A stretch of 64,000 nucleotides of DNA from JACVRW01 sp963808775 (GCA_963808775.1 CAWEGR010000003.1:310001-374000); one strand, 5' to 3'; shown: positions 23,614-34,866, numbered from the stretch's first letter. Numbers and translations are program-made. The notes: generated from the letters alone by a model not told the origin.

Positions 23614-26237
23614 CCCTCGAGGCGCGCGAGCGCCTCGCGGTACTCCTCGAGCTTGCGGCGCTCCTCGTCGACGACCGCGGCCGGCGCCTTGGCGACGAAG
23701 CCCTCGTTCGCGAGCCTGCGCTCCGCGCGCTCGACCTCCTTGCGGAGCCCGTCGCGCTTCTTCTCGATGCGCGCCCGCGCCTCGCCGGCGTCGAACGCCT
23801 CGCTCGGCAGCACCTCGACCCCGCCGCCGGGGATCGGGACCGTCGCGACCACCTCGCCGTCCGCTCCGGCGCCGTCCGCCCACTCGAAGCGCGCGAGCCT
23901 GGCGAGCTGTCCCGCCACCGCGTCGTAGCCGTCCGCGCTCAGGCGGCCGAGCACGGGCGCGCTCGCCTTCGCGCCCACCTCGTCGCGGTAGCGGCGCAGC
24001 GAGGTGACCGCCTCGATCAGCCGCTCGAGGGCGGCCTCGGCGTCGTCGTCGAAGCGCGACGGGTCCGGCTCGGGCCAGGCGGCCACCGCCAGCAGGCCGC
24101 GCTCGGCGCCCGGCAGCAGCGACCAGATCTCCTCGGTCACGAACGGCATCACCGGGTGCAGCAGCCGCAGGGTGCGCTCGAGCGCCCACAGGAGCACCGC
24201 CGACACCGCCTCGTTGTCCTCCTCGTAGAGGCGTGGCTTCGCGAGCTCGAGGTACCAGTCGCACAGCTCTGACCAGAACGCGCCGTACAGATCGAGCGCG
24301 GCGGCGGAAAAGCGAAAGCCGTCGAGCTCGCCGCTGACGCGCTGCGTGAGGTGCTCGAGGCGCGAGACGATCCAGCGGTCCTCCACCGTCTGTGCCGCGC
24401 CCGGGTCGGGCTCGACGTCGGCCACGCGCAGCAGGATCAGCCGCGAGGCGTTCCAGAGCTTGTTCGCGAGGTCGCGCCCCTGCTTGACGCGCTCCTCGTT
24501 GAAGCGCACGTCCTGCGACGAGGACATGGCGAGCAGCCCGAAGCGCAGGGCGTCCGCGCCGTAGGCGGGGAAGTCGCCGCCGCCCTCGAACACGGGCGGG
24601 CGCTCGCCGCCGTCGATCAGCTCGAGCGGGTCGATGCCGGTGCCGAGCGACTTCGACATGCGCCGCCCGTCGGGCGCCTGGATGACGGAGTGGATGTTCA
24701 CGTCCGTGAACGGGACGCTGTCCGTCAGCTCCATCCCGAACATGACCATGCGCGCGACCCAGAGGAAGATGATGTCGCGCGCCGTCGAGAGCACGTCGGT
24801 CGGGTAGAAGGCCCCGAGCTGCGGGGTCTCGCGCGGCCAGCCGAGCGTCGCGAACGGCCACAGGCCGGACGAGAACCAGGTGTCGAGCACGTCCGGGTCG
24901 CGCTCCCAGCCCTCGCCCTCGGGGGCGCTCTCGCCGACGAAGGTCTCCTCGCCGCGGTACCAGACGGGGAGCTGGTGGCCCCACCAGAGCTGGCGCGAGA
25001 TGCACCAGGGCCGGATGTTCTCGAGCCAGTTCAGGTAGACGCCGGTCCAGGGCGTCTCCGGGTGGAAGCGGATGCGCCCGTCCTCCACGGCCTCGATCGC
25101 CGGCCGCGCGAGCTCGTTCATGTCGCAGAACCACTGGAGCGAGATCAGCGGCTCGATGCGCCGTCCCGAGCGGTGCGAGTGGGGCACGTCGTGCTCGTAG
25201 GGCTGGGTGCCGGAGATGAGCCCCTGCTCGCGCAGCTCGGCCACCACGGCGGCGCGCGCCTCGTCGGCCTCCATGCCGTGGAAGCGCTCGGGAGCGGCGC
25301 CCGTGATGCGGCCGTCCTCGCCGATCACGGTCAGCTCGTCGAGGCCGTGCTTGCGGCCGATCTCGAAGTCGGCCGGGTCGTGGCCGGGGGTGATCTTGAG
25401 CGCGCCGGTGCCGAACTCGGGGTCCACGTGCTCGTCGGCGATGATCGGCAGCCGCCGCCCGACGAGCGGCAGCAGCGCCGCCTCGCCGATCAGGCGCGAG
25501 TAGCGCTCGTCGCCGGGGTGCACGGCGATCGCGGTGTCCGCCAGCATCGTCTCGGGGCGCACGGTCGCGACGGTCACGGAACCCGACCCGGACTCGAGCG
25601 GGTAGTCGACCATGTAGAGCGTGTCCTCGACGGTGCGCTGCTCGACCTCGAGATCCGAGATCGCGGTGCGGAGGCCCGGGTCCCAGTTGACGAGGTAGTT
25701 GTCGCGGTAGACGTAGCCGCGCTCGTGCAGGCGCACGAACACGTGCGAGACGGCGCGCACGTAGTCGTCGTCCATCGTGAAGCGCTGGTCCGCGTAGTCG
25801 AGCGAGGCGCCGATCTTGCGGAACTGGCGGGTGATCGTGTCGCCGTACTGCTCGCGCCACTCCCAGACGCGTGCCACGAACTCCTCGCGCCCGATCTCCT
25901 CACGGCTCGTGCCCTGGGCCTCGAGCTGCTTCTCCACCTGCCGCTGCGTGGCGATGCCGGCGTGGTCGGTCCCGAAGATCCACTTGGCGCGCCGGCCGCG
26001 CATGCGCGCCATGCGGATGCACGCGTCCTGGATCGACGCGTTCAGCGCGTGTCCCATGTGGAGGTTGCCCGTCACGTTCGGTGGCGGGACGGCGATCGAG
26101 AAGTTCTCAGCGGCGCTGCCCTCCGGCGGCGGGCTGAAGATCCCGGCCTCCTCCCAGCGCGCAAACACCCGCCCCTCGACCTCGGAGGGCTCGTAGCGGG
26201 TGCGCTCCTCGAGCGTCTTCAGGCGATCCGCTGCCAT
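23610..26237 (-). CDS. valS: Valyl-tRNA synthetase
   Basis: 875 aa, intact. Class I HIGH motif PPPNVTGNLHMGHALN (His60-His63), editing domain in the middle (ATVRPETMLADTAIAVHPGD, GTGALKITPGHDPADFEIG), KMSKS-type motif GRRMSKSLGTG near residue 525, anticodon-binding helices and a C-terminal coiled coil (RARIEKKRDGLRKEVERAER, RRKLEEYREALARLEG). This is the standard bacterial ValRS layout. It charges tRNA-Val with valine and edits threonine. folC overlaps its stop, a common valS-folC arrangement. Confidence 0.97.
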   Translation of the reverse strand: MAADRLKTLEERTRYEPSEVEGRVFARWEEAGIFSPPPEGSAAENFSIAVPPPNVTGNLHMGHALNASIQDACIRMARMRGRRAKWIFGTDHAGIATQRQVEKQLEAQGTSREEIGREEFVARVWEWREQYGDTITRQFRKIGASLDYADQRFTMDDDYVRAVSHVFVRLHERGYVYRDNYLVNWDPGLRTAISDLEVEQRTVEDTLYMVDYPLESGSGSVTVATVRPETMLADTAIAVHPGDERYSRLIGEAALLPLVGRRLPIIADEHVDPEFGTGALKITPGHDPADFEIGRKHGLDELTVIGEDGRITGAAPERFHGMEADEARAAVVAELREQGLISGTQPYEHDVPHSHRSGRRIEPLISLQWFCDMNELARPAIEAVEDGRIRFHPETPWTGVYLNWLENIRPWCISRQLWWGHQLPVWYRGEETFVGESAPEGEGWERDPDVLDTWFSSGLWPFATLGWPRETPQLGAFYPTDVLSTARDIIFLWVARMVMFGMELTDSVPFTDVNIHSVIQAPDGRRMSKSLGTGIDPLELIDGGERPPVFEGGGDFPAYGADALRFGLLAMSSSQDVRFNEERVKQGRDLANKLWNASRLILLRVADVEPDPGAAQTVEDRWIVSRLEHLTQRVSGELDGFRFSAAALDLYGAFWSELCDWYLELAKPRLYEEDNEAVSAVLLWALERTLRLLHPVMPFVTEEIWSLLPGAERGLLAVAAWPEPDPSRFDDDAEAALERLIEAVTSLRRYRDEVGAKASAPVLGRLSADGYDAVAGQLARLARFEWADGAGADGEVVATVPIPGGGVEVLPSEAFDAGEARARIEKKRDGLRKEVERAERRLANEGFVAKAPAAVVDEERRKLEEYREALARLEG

Positions 26238-26402
26238 GGGGCCGCAAGTGTGCCAGCCGCGGCCACCCTCCGGGCCTGATGGGTTAACCCCGGACGGTCT
26301 TTGGTCGAAGTGAGCGGGTGGGCGCGGTTTCTGAGCTCAAGGCGATGCTTCCCGAGGGGAACCTGCTGGGCGGCCTGTCCGCCGCGCACGCGGCCTAGGG
26401 GC

Positions 26403-27071
26403 TCAGCCCGGCAGCGCGTTCACGAAGTCGACGAACTTCCCCGTGTCGCGCAGCGGCCTGCCGTGCCCGAACAGGACGAGCCTCGGCTCGAGGGGTGCCA
26501 GCCGCTTCGCCGAGCGGCGGTTCTGCTCGGGGTTCGCGGTCAGGTAGGGCTTCGGGTCGTTCAGGCCCGGGATCCCGGTCGTCACGTTCACGTTGTTCAG
26601 CACGTCGCCGAGGATCAGCACGCGGTCTGACTCGCGCCAGTAGGCCACGTGGCCGGGCGAGTGCCCGGGCGCGTTCAGCACCTTGAAGCCCGCCACCTCG
26701 TCGCCCTCGCGCAGCAGGCGGTCGACGTTCCGGCCCGGCCCGGTCCAGAAGCGCATCGCCATCCGGTTGAACACGTGCGGCGGCTGGACCACCGCGATTC
26801 GGCGCGGGTTCTCGGCGAATGGCGCCTCGCTCTCGCCGACCCAGTAGGGAATGTCGAGCTTCCCGCAGATCTCGTCGGCCGAGCCCTGGTGGTCCGGATG
26901 CGCGTGCGTGAGGGCGAGCGCGGTCACGTCGCGTGCCGCGAGCTGCTTCAGGATCCGCTTCCCGGCGCGGCGCGTGCCGGCGTCGATCAGCACGTCCTCG
27001 ACGAGATAGACGTTGATGGCGTCCGGCGGAAAGCCGCGGAGCTGCCAGACGCCGTCGGCGAGTTGCTTCAC
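26403..27071 (-). CDS. MBL-fold metallohydrolase
   Basis: 222 aa from GTG 27071, starting MKQLADGVWQLRGFPPDAIN. Metal-binding motifs: LALTHAHPDHQGSADEI, APGHSPGHVAYW and VLILGDVLNNVN, with the last His in LFGHGRPLRDTGKF. This is the glyoxalase II-like group of hydrolases, with a thiolester or lactone as the likely substrate class, unproven. It starts 16 bases after the clpX stop and so is probably the last gene of the clpP-clpX transcript. Confidence 0.85.
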   Translation of the reverse strand: MKQLADGVWQLRGFPPDAINVYLVEDVLIDAGTRRAGKRILKQLAARDVTALALTHAHPDHQGSADEICGKLDIPYWVGESEAPFAENPRRIAVVQPPHVFNRMAMRFWTGPGRNVDRLLREGDEVAGFKVLNAPGHSPGHVAYWRESDRVLILGDVLNNVNVTTGIPGLNDPKPYLTANPEQNRRSAKRLAPLEPRLVLFGHGRPLRDTGKFVDFVNALPG

Positions 27072-27087
27072 GTGGCGCGGGCGGGGA

Positions 27088-28371
<1,284 letters not shown>

Positions 28372-28598
28372 CGCATCTCTCCCCAGCTGGAGTGTCGAGG
28401 GTACCGCAGAAATACGCCCTCGACGCCCGAGTCCCTCCCACCTCGACGGATTGGCTATCCACCGTGCGCGAAGCGCCTCGCACCGAACTCGAGAAGCGCT
28501 AGCCGAGCGAAAACCAAGCGATCCAAGAAAGAGGACGCGGAATAGTGCTCCGCACATTCCGCGTCCGATGCCGCAGGAGCGCGCAGGTTTGCAGCCGG

Positions 28599-29179
<581 letters not shown>

Positions 29180-29183
<4 letters not shown>

Positions 29184-30046
29184 TGTGGCGCGAGTCTAGC
29201 GAGCAGGTCCCGCACCACCCGTCGCACGTTGTCGGGGTCGTCGCTGAGCTGCCGCCAGGTGAATCTGACAACCGTGTAGCCCGCCGCGGCGAGCCGCTGG
29301 TCGCGGCGCCGGTCCTCCTCGAACGCTCTGCGAGTCATGTGCGCGACGCCGCCGTCGGTCTCGACGACGAGGCGCTCCGCGGGCCAGAGGAAGTCGGCGC
29401 GGATCGCTGGGCCGCCGTCGTCGAGGGTGATCCACCTCTGGCACTCGGGTGGCTTCAGGGCCGGGCGTACTTCAGCCAGGAGGAACTCCTCGATCTCCGT
29501 ATCGGTGAGAGGGGGCGTGGCGGCGCTCGCCAGGAGGCGGCGCGCGATCCGGGCGCCGCGGGTCGTCCCGGCGCGCCTGCCGCGTCCTCGACCGCTCGCC
29601 GGTCGAAGACGCGCAGGAGCTCGGCGCGCGCCCACGCCTGCTCGACGATGCGCTCGGGCTCGCGGTCGCCGAGATCGACGAGCGTCCGGGCGACCGTGGT
29701 GCACGGGATGCCCTCGACCTCCGAGACGTCGCCGGGGGCGAGCGTCGTGCTCGCCCGCCGGCGGATGCCGCGGACGGGGCGGGCACCCGTGCCGGGGACG
29801 ACCACCTCGATCTGGGCCGGCATCGCGACGAGCAGGAGGTCGCGGACGATCGCCGCGCAACGGCCGGACACCGCGGCTCCCTCGCCGGAGGCGCGCACGG
29901 CGGCGTAGGCGCGGCCCTTGGCCGTCAGCGACGAGCGCCCGACGGCGTAGACGCCGCGGTGCTTCCGAAACAGGCGCCCTTCGCGGGCCCAGCGGCGAAT
30001 GGTTCGGTCGGCGACAGCCCTCCGCGGCGAGCTCGCCGGCCGTCAT
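29180..30046 (-). CDS. AbiEi-type winged-helix + DUF559 (Vsr-like) protein, two frame breaks
   Basis: In pieces across three frames. The N-terminal frame (MTAGELAAE) continues, after removing one G near 30019, as AVADRTIRRWAREGRLFRKH and RGVYAVGRSSLTAKGRAYAA: the winged helix typical of AbiEi (type IV TA) antitoxin-like proteins. A middle region (IEVVVPGTGARPVRGIRRRA, CTTVARTLVDLGDREPERIV) follows. Near 29580 the frame changes again (adding one base gives EDAARRAGTTRGARIARRLL) into a DUF559 domain: RADFLWPAERLVVETDGG, then RRAFEEDRRRDQRLAAAGYT and VVRFTWRQLSDDPDNVRR. The Asp...Glu-x-Asp pattern is that of the Vsr-like PD-(D/E)XK fold. Upstream in-frame codons also look coding (GLRIAAFARAHHEVM), so the true start may be further out. 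Its stop overlaps clpP. Both breaks may be sequence errors. Confidence 0.72.
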
Positions 30047-30152
30047 GACCTCGTGGTGGGCTCGCGCGAAGGCCGCGATCCGGAGCCCACGGGGACCGCG
30101 GTCATCGAGAAACCGGTCATATATGGCCGTTTCTGCATGACCTCGCGGTCAT
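30045..30152. repeat. Cluster of five GGTCAT half-sites upstream of the AbiEi/DUF559 gene
   Basis: GGTCAT occurs at 30100-30105, 30115-30120 and 30147-30152, and its complement ATGACC at 30045-30050 and 30137-30142. The pair 30137-30152 is a perfect inverted repeat with a 4-base spacer (TCGC), 30115-30128 is a near-perfect palindrome centred on ATAT, and the decamer CGCGGTCATC recurs exactly at 30097 and 30144. Such clustering upstream of a winged-helix gene suggests an operator array; AbiEi proteins are known to bind inverted repeats at their own promoters. The binding protein is inferred. Confidence 0.5.
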
Positions 30153-30175
30153 CCAGGCGAGTCTGCCGGGGCGCG

Positions 30176-30193
30176 GCGCACCTGTGGGTGCGC
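30176..30193 (-). terminator. Hairpin downstream of tig
   Basis: GCGCACC (30176-30182), TGTG, GGTGCGC (30187-30193) is a perfect 7-bp stem with a 4-base loop, 27 bases beyond the tig stop on the minus strand. No T-tract follows, so it may be a weak or factor-assisted terminator or attenuator separating tig from the AbiEi/DUF559-clpP-clpX genes. Confidence 0.4.
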
Positions 30194-30219
30194 TGTGTGA
30201 CGGGCGTGCGAAGAGGGTG

Positions 30220-31584
30220 TTAGGAGTCCGCCGACTCGGGCGTCCAGATCTTCTCGCGCGCCTCCGCGCGGCCCGGGTCGATCGGGTTGGCGCTCTCGAC
30301 GAGGAGGTCGACCGCCTTGCGCATGGCGATGTCCTCGCGGAGGGCCTCCTCGGCGCCCTGGGAGCGGGCCCGTTTGAGCGCCCGCTTCAGCTGCTTCTCG
30401 CTCGCGTCCGGCGGCGCGGCCGAGCGGAGCGCCTCGTCGACCTCGTCGTCCGTGACCTCGATGCCCTCGGCCTCGACGATCGCCGCGAGCACCGCCTCGC
30501 GCTTCAGCGCGAGCTCGGCGTCCGGCTCGGACTCCGTGACGAGCTCCTCCTCCGTCTTGCCCGCGAACTCGAGGTAGCGCTGCGGATCCATCCCCTGCGA
30601 GGCGAGCCGGCGCGAGGTGCGGTGCCACATCTCGTGCGCCTTCGAGTGGACGAGCTCGTGCGGGATCGTGATCGTCGCCTTGGCGACTGCGGCATCGACG
30701 GCGGCCTCGCGGAACTCGGCCTCGGCCCGCGCCTCGTTCGCCTGCTCGATCCGTTCCGACAGCTCGGAGCGCAGCTCATCCAGCGAGTCGTAGCCGCCGG
30801 CGGACTCCGCAAACGAATCATCCAGCTCTGGTAGCTGCTTTTCCTTGACCTCCTTGACCTCCACGGGAAAGACGGCATCCCGCCCGGCCAGATGCTCCGC
30901 CTGGTAATCCTCCGGGAACGTCACGGAGACGGTGACCGAGTCGCCCGCCGACGCCCCCACGAGCTGGTCCTCGAAGCCCGGGATCAGCCGCCCCGAGCCG
31001 AGCTCCGCCACGTGGCCGCGCGCCGCGCCGCCCTCGAACTCCTCGTCGTCGATCTTGCCGACGAAGTCCATCACCACGAAGTCGCCGTCGGCCGCGGCGC
31101 GCTCCACGTTGTCGAGCGACGCGTGCGACTCGCGCAGGCGGTCGAGCTCGGCCTGGACCTCCTCGGCGTCTGCAGCCGTGTCGGGCTTCGGAACGTCGAG
31201 GCCCCTGTAGTCGCCGAGCCGCGCCGGCGGCACGATCCCGATCTCGATCGAGAACGCGAGCGGCGAGCCCTTCTCGGGCAGGTCGGAGAGGTCGATGCTC
31301 GGGTCGCCGACCGTGGTGAGGCCGGCATCGTTGATCGCCTGCTCGTACCAGCTCGGCAGCCCGCGCCGCACGGCCTCGTCGAGCACCGCCTCGCGGCCGA
31401 CCTGGCGGATCACGACCTGCGGCGGGATCTTGCCCGAGCGGAAGCCCGGCACGCGCATCTCGCGCCCGATCGCGGTCGCGGCGGTCTCGAGCTCGCGCTC
31501 GAGCGCCTCGCTTGCGACCTCGACCTCCACGCGCACGCGCGAGTCGCCAAGCTCGGTCGTGCTGGTCTTCACGGCCGTCGACAT
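30220..31584 (-). CDS. tig: Trigger factor (ribosome-associated chaperone)
   Basis: 454 aa from ATG 31584. N-terminal ribosome-binding domain with the signature GREMRVPGFRSGKIPPQVV, FKBP-type PPIase domain (DGDFVVMDFVGKIDDEEFEG, IPGFEDQLVGASAGDSVTVS) and the helical C-terminal chaperone arms (ELRSELSERIEQANEARAEA). It binds nascent chains at the exit tunnel. The tig-clpP-clpX order is conserved in bacteria, but here an extra gene lies between tig and clpP. It is divergent from the HerA-like ATPase gene with 34 bases between starts. Confidence 0.94.
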   Translation of the reverse strand: MSTAVKTSTTELGDSRVRVEVEVASEALERELETAATAIGREMRVPGFRSGKIPPQVVIRQVGREAVLDEAVRRGLPSWYEQAINDAGLTTVGDPSIDLSDLPEKGSPLAFSIEIGIVPPARLGDYRGLDVPKPDTAADAEEVQAELDRLRESHASLDNVERAAADGDFVVMDFVGKIDDEEFEGGAARGHVAELGSGRLIPGFEDQLVGASAGDSVTVSVTFPEDYQAEHLAGRDAVFPVEVKEVKEKQLPELDDSFAESAGGYDSLDELRSELSERIEQANEARAEAEFREAAVDAAVAKATITIPHELVHSKAHEMWHRTSRRLASQGMDPQRYLEFAGKTEEELVTESEPDAELALKREAVLAAIVEAEGIEVTDDEVDEALRSAAPPDASEKQLKRALKRARSQGAEEALREDIAMRKAVDLLVESANPIDPGRAEAREKIWTPESADS

Positions 31585-31618
31585 GGGCCGGTGACGATAG
31601 CCGAGGTAGGTTGCCACC

Positions 31619-33067
31619 ATGGACTCTCCCGCTCGCCAGGAGGTCGAGCGCGCGATCGCCGAGTACCGCGCGACGCGCGACGTGCTCGAGACCTCCGTCC
31701 TGCCGCTGGCGACCTCGGTCGACGGGCTCACGTTCCGCTTCCAGGTGTCGCTGCATGGACTCGAGCTGCAGCCGGGCGCCTACGTGACGATCGAGCACGC
31801 CGGCGCCGCCCCGCGGCTCGGCCAGGTGCTCTCGCTCGCGGTCGAGCAGCAGGACGCCGTCGGCAGCGGCGCCTCCGTCCACGTGCACGTGCGGCTCGGC
31901 GGCGGCGAGGGCGTGGTGCTCTCGGGGGAGCGGACGCCCTTCCACGACGCCCGCGTGCGCGCCGCGACGCCCGACGAGGTCGCGGCGTGGCTCGACGAGA
32001 TCCGGCCCGCCGGCGCGCAGCTCCAGGTCGGCGAGCTCGCCCTCGCACCCGGGGTCCCGTTCTCTCTCGATGCGAGCGGCTTCGGCCGCCACACGTTCCT
32101 GTGCGGGCAGTCCGGCTCGGGCAAGACCTACTCGCTCGGCGTTCTGCTCGAGCACCTGCTCGTCGAGACCACGCTCCGGGTCGTGGTGCTCGATCCGAAC
32201 TCGGACTACGTCCGGATCGGCGACCCGGTCGGCGAGGACGAGCGCTATCGCGACGCCGCCGCCGCCGTGGCGGTGCGCTCCGGCGACGACATCAAGGTTC
32301 GCTTCCGCGACCTGAGCCCCGCCCACCAGGCGGCGCTGCTGCGCCTCGACCCGCTCACGGAGCGCGAGGAGTACGGCGAGATGCTCGACCTGATCGAGGA
32401 CGAGTCGATCCGCGGCATCGACGAGCTGCCGCCCGACCGCGGGTCGTCGCTGCGCCTGCGCATGCGCAACCTGGGCGTGGGCGATTTCGGCATCTGGCCG
32501 CGCTCGGACCTCGCGAGCCCGCCGGTCCTCGACGAGCTCGTCGACCCGGAGGGGCCGCGCTGCCTCGTGGTGGACCTCGGCTCGCTCGGCGGGCGCGAGG
32601 AGGCGTCGCTCGTGGCGGGCGCGGTGCTCGAGCGCCTCTGGGCCACCCGCACCAGGCGGGCCCCGATCGCGATCGTGATCGACGAGGCGCACAACGTCTG
32701 CCCGGCCGAGCCCGCCGATGCGCTGCTCGCCCTCGCCACCGACGACGCCGTGCGGATCGCGGCCGAGGGACGCAAGTTCGGCCTCTACCTGATCGTCGTC
32801 ACGCAGCGGCCCCAGAAGGTGCACCCGAACGTGGTCTCGCAGTGCGACAACCTCGTGCTGATGCGCGTCAACTCGACCGCCGACGTGGCTCACCTGAGCG
32901 AGGTCTTCTCGTTCGTCCCGCGCGGGCTGATCGCGCGGGCGCCGGCGTTCGCCCAGGGCGAGGCACTCGTGGCCGGCAAGATCTCGAGCCACCCGGCGCT
33001 GATCCGCTTCGGCGCGCGCCGCAGCCACGAGGGCGGCGCCGACGTCCCGGCCGACTGGGCCGGCTAG
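31619..33067 (+). CDS. HerA-like / DUF87 ATP-binding protein
   Basis: 482 aa. The N-terminal ~150 residues form a beta-rich HAS-barrel-like domain (GLTFRFQVSLHGLELQPGAY). Walker A is TFLCGQSGSGKTYSLGVLLE (residues 163-170), Walker B is IAIVIDEAHNVCP, and the FtsK/HerA-type sensor FGLYLIVVTQRPQKVHPNVV precedes SQCDNLVLMRVNS. This is the HerA family of hexameric translocases. In archaea HerA works with nuclease NurA in DNA end processing, and related bacterial proteins occur in defence systems. No NurA, Sir2 or other nuclease gene is adjacent on this strand. Function unknown. Confidence 0.85.
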   Translation: MDSPARQEVERAIAEYRATRDVLETSVLPLATSVDGLTFRFQVSLHGLELQPGAYVTIEHAGAAPRLGQVLSLAVEQQDAVGSGASVHVHVRLGGGEGVVLSGERTPFHDARVRAATPDEVAAWLDEIRPAGAQLQVGELALAPGVPFSLDASGFGRHTFLCGQSGSGKTYSLGVLLEHLLVETTLRVVVLDPNSDYVRIGDPVGEDERYRDAAAAVAVRSGDDIKVRFRDLSPAHQAALLRLDPLTEREEYGEMLDLIEDESIRGIDELPPDRGSSLRLRMRNLGVGDFGIWPRSDLASPPVLDELVDPEGPRCLVVDLGSLGGREEASLVAGAVLERLWATRTRRAPIAIVIDEAHNVCPAEPADALLALATDDAVRIAAEGRKFGLYLIVVTQRPQKVHPNVVSQCDNLVLMRVNSTADVAHLSEVFSFVPRGLIARAPAFAQGEALVAGKISSHPALIRFGARRSHEGGADVPADWAG

Positions 33068-33069
33068 GC

Positions 33070-33234
33070 GTGCGCCGCGGCCCGCTCGAGCGCATCCAGG
33101 CCTGGGTCGTCACGGGGCCGCTCGGCCACCTCTGGAGCGCGCTCGCGGACATCGCCGTCGCGCTGGCGCGCTATGGGTTCTCGCGGCTCAGGCTTCGCGC
33201 GACATCCGGGCTCGCGCGCTCCCGCCGTAGCTGA
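33070..33234 (+). CDS. 54-aa protein following the HerA-like gene
   Basis: GTG 33070 starts two bases after the HerA-like gene. The product VRRGPLERIQAWVVTGPLGH continues LWSALADIAVALARYGFSRL and ends in a basic tail. The GPLGHLWSALADIAVALARY core is amphipathic to weakly membrane-like and resembles short conserved actinobacterial proteins. The last 47 bases overlap a convergent membrane-protein gene. Confidence 0.55.
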   Translation: MRRGPLERIQAWVVTGPLGHLWSALADIAVALARYGFSRLRLRATSGLARSRRS

Positions 33235-33466
33235 GCAGGTCGAGCAGGAACGCGAACACGACCCAGAACCACTCGATCCCCTCGACGCCGCCGACGGGCG
33301 ACCAGGCGAGCGCGTAGACGAGCGTCGTCAGCGGCAGGAAGATGAGGCCGGCGAGGGGCAGCAGCCAGGAGTCGTACGCGCGGTCGACCGAGTCGCCGAA
33401 GATCCATACGAGCGCGAGCGCGAGGCGCGGAAAGAAGCCGGCGGTAAGCACGAGCAGGCAGCCCAC
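33188..33466 (-). CDS. Small membrane protein with three helices
   Basis: 92 aa: MGCLLVLTAGFFPRLALALV, then FGDSVDRAYDSWLLPLAGLI and FLPLTTLVYALAWSPVGG, and the last helix FWVVFAFLLDLLSY. The size and the WLLPLAGLIFLPLTTL pattern match a common actinobacterial hypothetical membrane family. The start is 53 bases from the divergent DUF2254 gene, and the stop region overlaps the convergent 54-aa gene. Confidence 0.65.
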   Translation of the reverse strand: MGCLLVLTAGFFPRLALALVWIFGDSVDRAYDSWLLPLAGLIFLPLTTLVYALAWSPVGGVEGIEWFWVVFAFLLDLLSYGGSARARMSREA

Positions 33467-33519
33467 GGCCAGAACCCTAACCGAGGGACCGTCCAGGGGC
33501 GCTCGTACGCTGCCTCCCT

Positions 33520-34810
33520 GTGAGCTCCCGGATCGAGTTCGGCTCCCGCCGTCCGGCCCTGCGCGTCGCGGTGCTCCCGATCTCGATCATCGTCGGCGGC
33601 CTCGTGCTCGCCCTGCTCATGCCGGAGCTCGATCGCCTGCTCGAGCTCAACATCGGCATCGAGCGGGACGCCGACAGCGCCCGGGCCGCCCTCGGCGCGA
33701 TGGCGAGCGGCATGATCGCCTTCACCGGCTTCGTCTTCTCCGCAGTCGTGCTCGTCGTCCAGTTCGGCTCGACCGCCTTCTCGCCGCGGCTGCTGCGCGT
33801 CCTGCGCGGCGACACGGTCCCGCGCGCCGCGCTCGGCGTGTTCACGGCCACCTTCCTCTACGCCCTCGTGCTCACGCAGAACATCGAGAACGACTTCGTC
33901 CCCACGCTGTCGCTGATGACCGCGCTGCTCCTGCTGCTGGCAAGCGTGGCGATGCTGCTGGCCCTGCTCTATCGGCTCACGGAGACGCTGCGCGCGAGCG
34001 CCGTGATCCAGGAGGTGGGCCGCCGCGGGCGCAAGGTGATCGAGGCGGCGTACCCGGAGCCCTTCACCGACCGCGCGCTCGACCGGCTGCCCGTCGAGCC
34101 GAGCGCCGCGCCGATCGAGGTAATCCTCTACGAGGGCCACTCGGCGTATCTCATGACGATCGACCGCGAGGCCGTCGCCGAGGTCGCCCGCCGCCACGAC
34201 GCGCGCGTGCTGCTCGCGACGTCGATCGGCGACTTCCTCCACCGGGGCCGCCCGCTGTTCGAGATCTACGGCGACACGCTGGTGCCCGGGAGGGAGCTTT
34301 ACGAGACGCGTCGCCCTCGGCGACGAGCGCACGGTCGAGCTCGATCCGCCGTACGCGTTCCGACTGCTCGTCGACATCGCGAACAAGGCGCTCTCCGCCG
34401 CCATCAACGACCCGACCACCGCCGTCCAGGCGATCGACCAGATCGAGGAGCTGCTCAGGCTCGTCTCGGAGCGCCGGCTCGGGGTCGGGGTGGTGCGCGA
34501 CACGGAGGGCGTGGCGCGCTTCGCCTACCCGACTCCGCTATGGGAGGACTACCTCTCGCTCGCGGTCGACGAGATCCGCCGCTACGGCCGGGGCTCGTTC
34601 CAGGTCTCGCGCCGCCTGCGCGCGGTGCTCGAGGACCTCGACGCTTCGGTGCACGAGCGCCGCCGGCCCGCCATCGAGAACCGCCTGCGCCGCCTCGAGG
34701 CGGATCTCGAGTACGGCTTCCCCAGCCCCGAGGACCGGCTCGAGGCCGCCACTCCGGACCGCCAGGGGATCGGCTCGCCCGGCCCGATGCGACCCGGCTA
34801 CACCCGCTGA
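33520..34810 (+). CDS. DUF2254 membrane protein, frameshifted
   Basis: GTG 33520 begins MSSRIEFGSRRPALRVAVLP. Four membrane helices follow (VLPISIIVGGLVLALLM; ASGMIAFTGFVFSAVVLVVQ; GVFTATFLYALVLTQ; LSLMTALLLLLASVAMLLAL). The QFGSTAFSPRLLRVLRGD segment is typical of DUF2254. Near 34308 removing one A gives LYERVALGDERTVELDPPYA, continuing the cytosolic domain (LVDIANKALSAAINDPTTAV, AIDQIEELLRL) to TGA 34810. The repaired protein is about 430 aa, normal for the family. Function unknown. The DUF6325 gene follows by 56 bases. Confidence 0.82.
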
Positions 34811-34866
34811 CGCGCGAGCGTTACATTCCCCTCTCGGACTCCGAACCGCAGGACGAAGGGAGAGCA

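Noticed and set aside
24351..26279. 642-aa plus-strand open frame opposite valS
   Set aside because: Antisense shadow of an intact valyl-tRNA synthetase; no domain or start signal.
26318..26398. 26-codon ORF (GTG start, peptide VGAVSELKAMLPEGNLLGGL...) in the gap after valS
   Set aside because: No clear ribosome site and too short to judge; could be chance or a remnant gene end.
28372..28598. Possible gene between clpX and clpP
   Set aside because: Short ORFs here lack start signals and coding composition; treated as intergenic, possibly with a clpX promoter.
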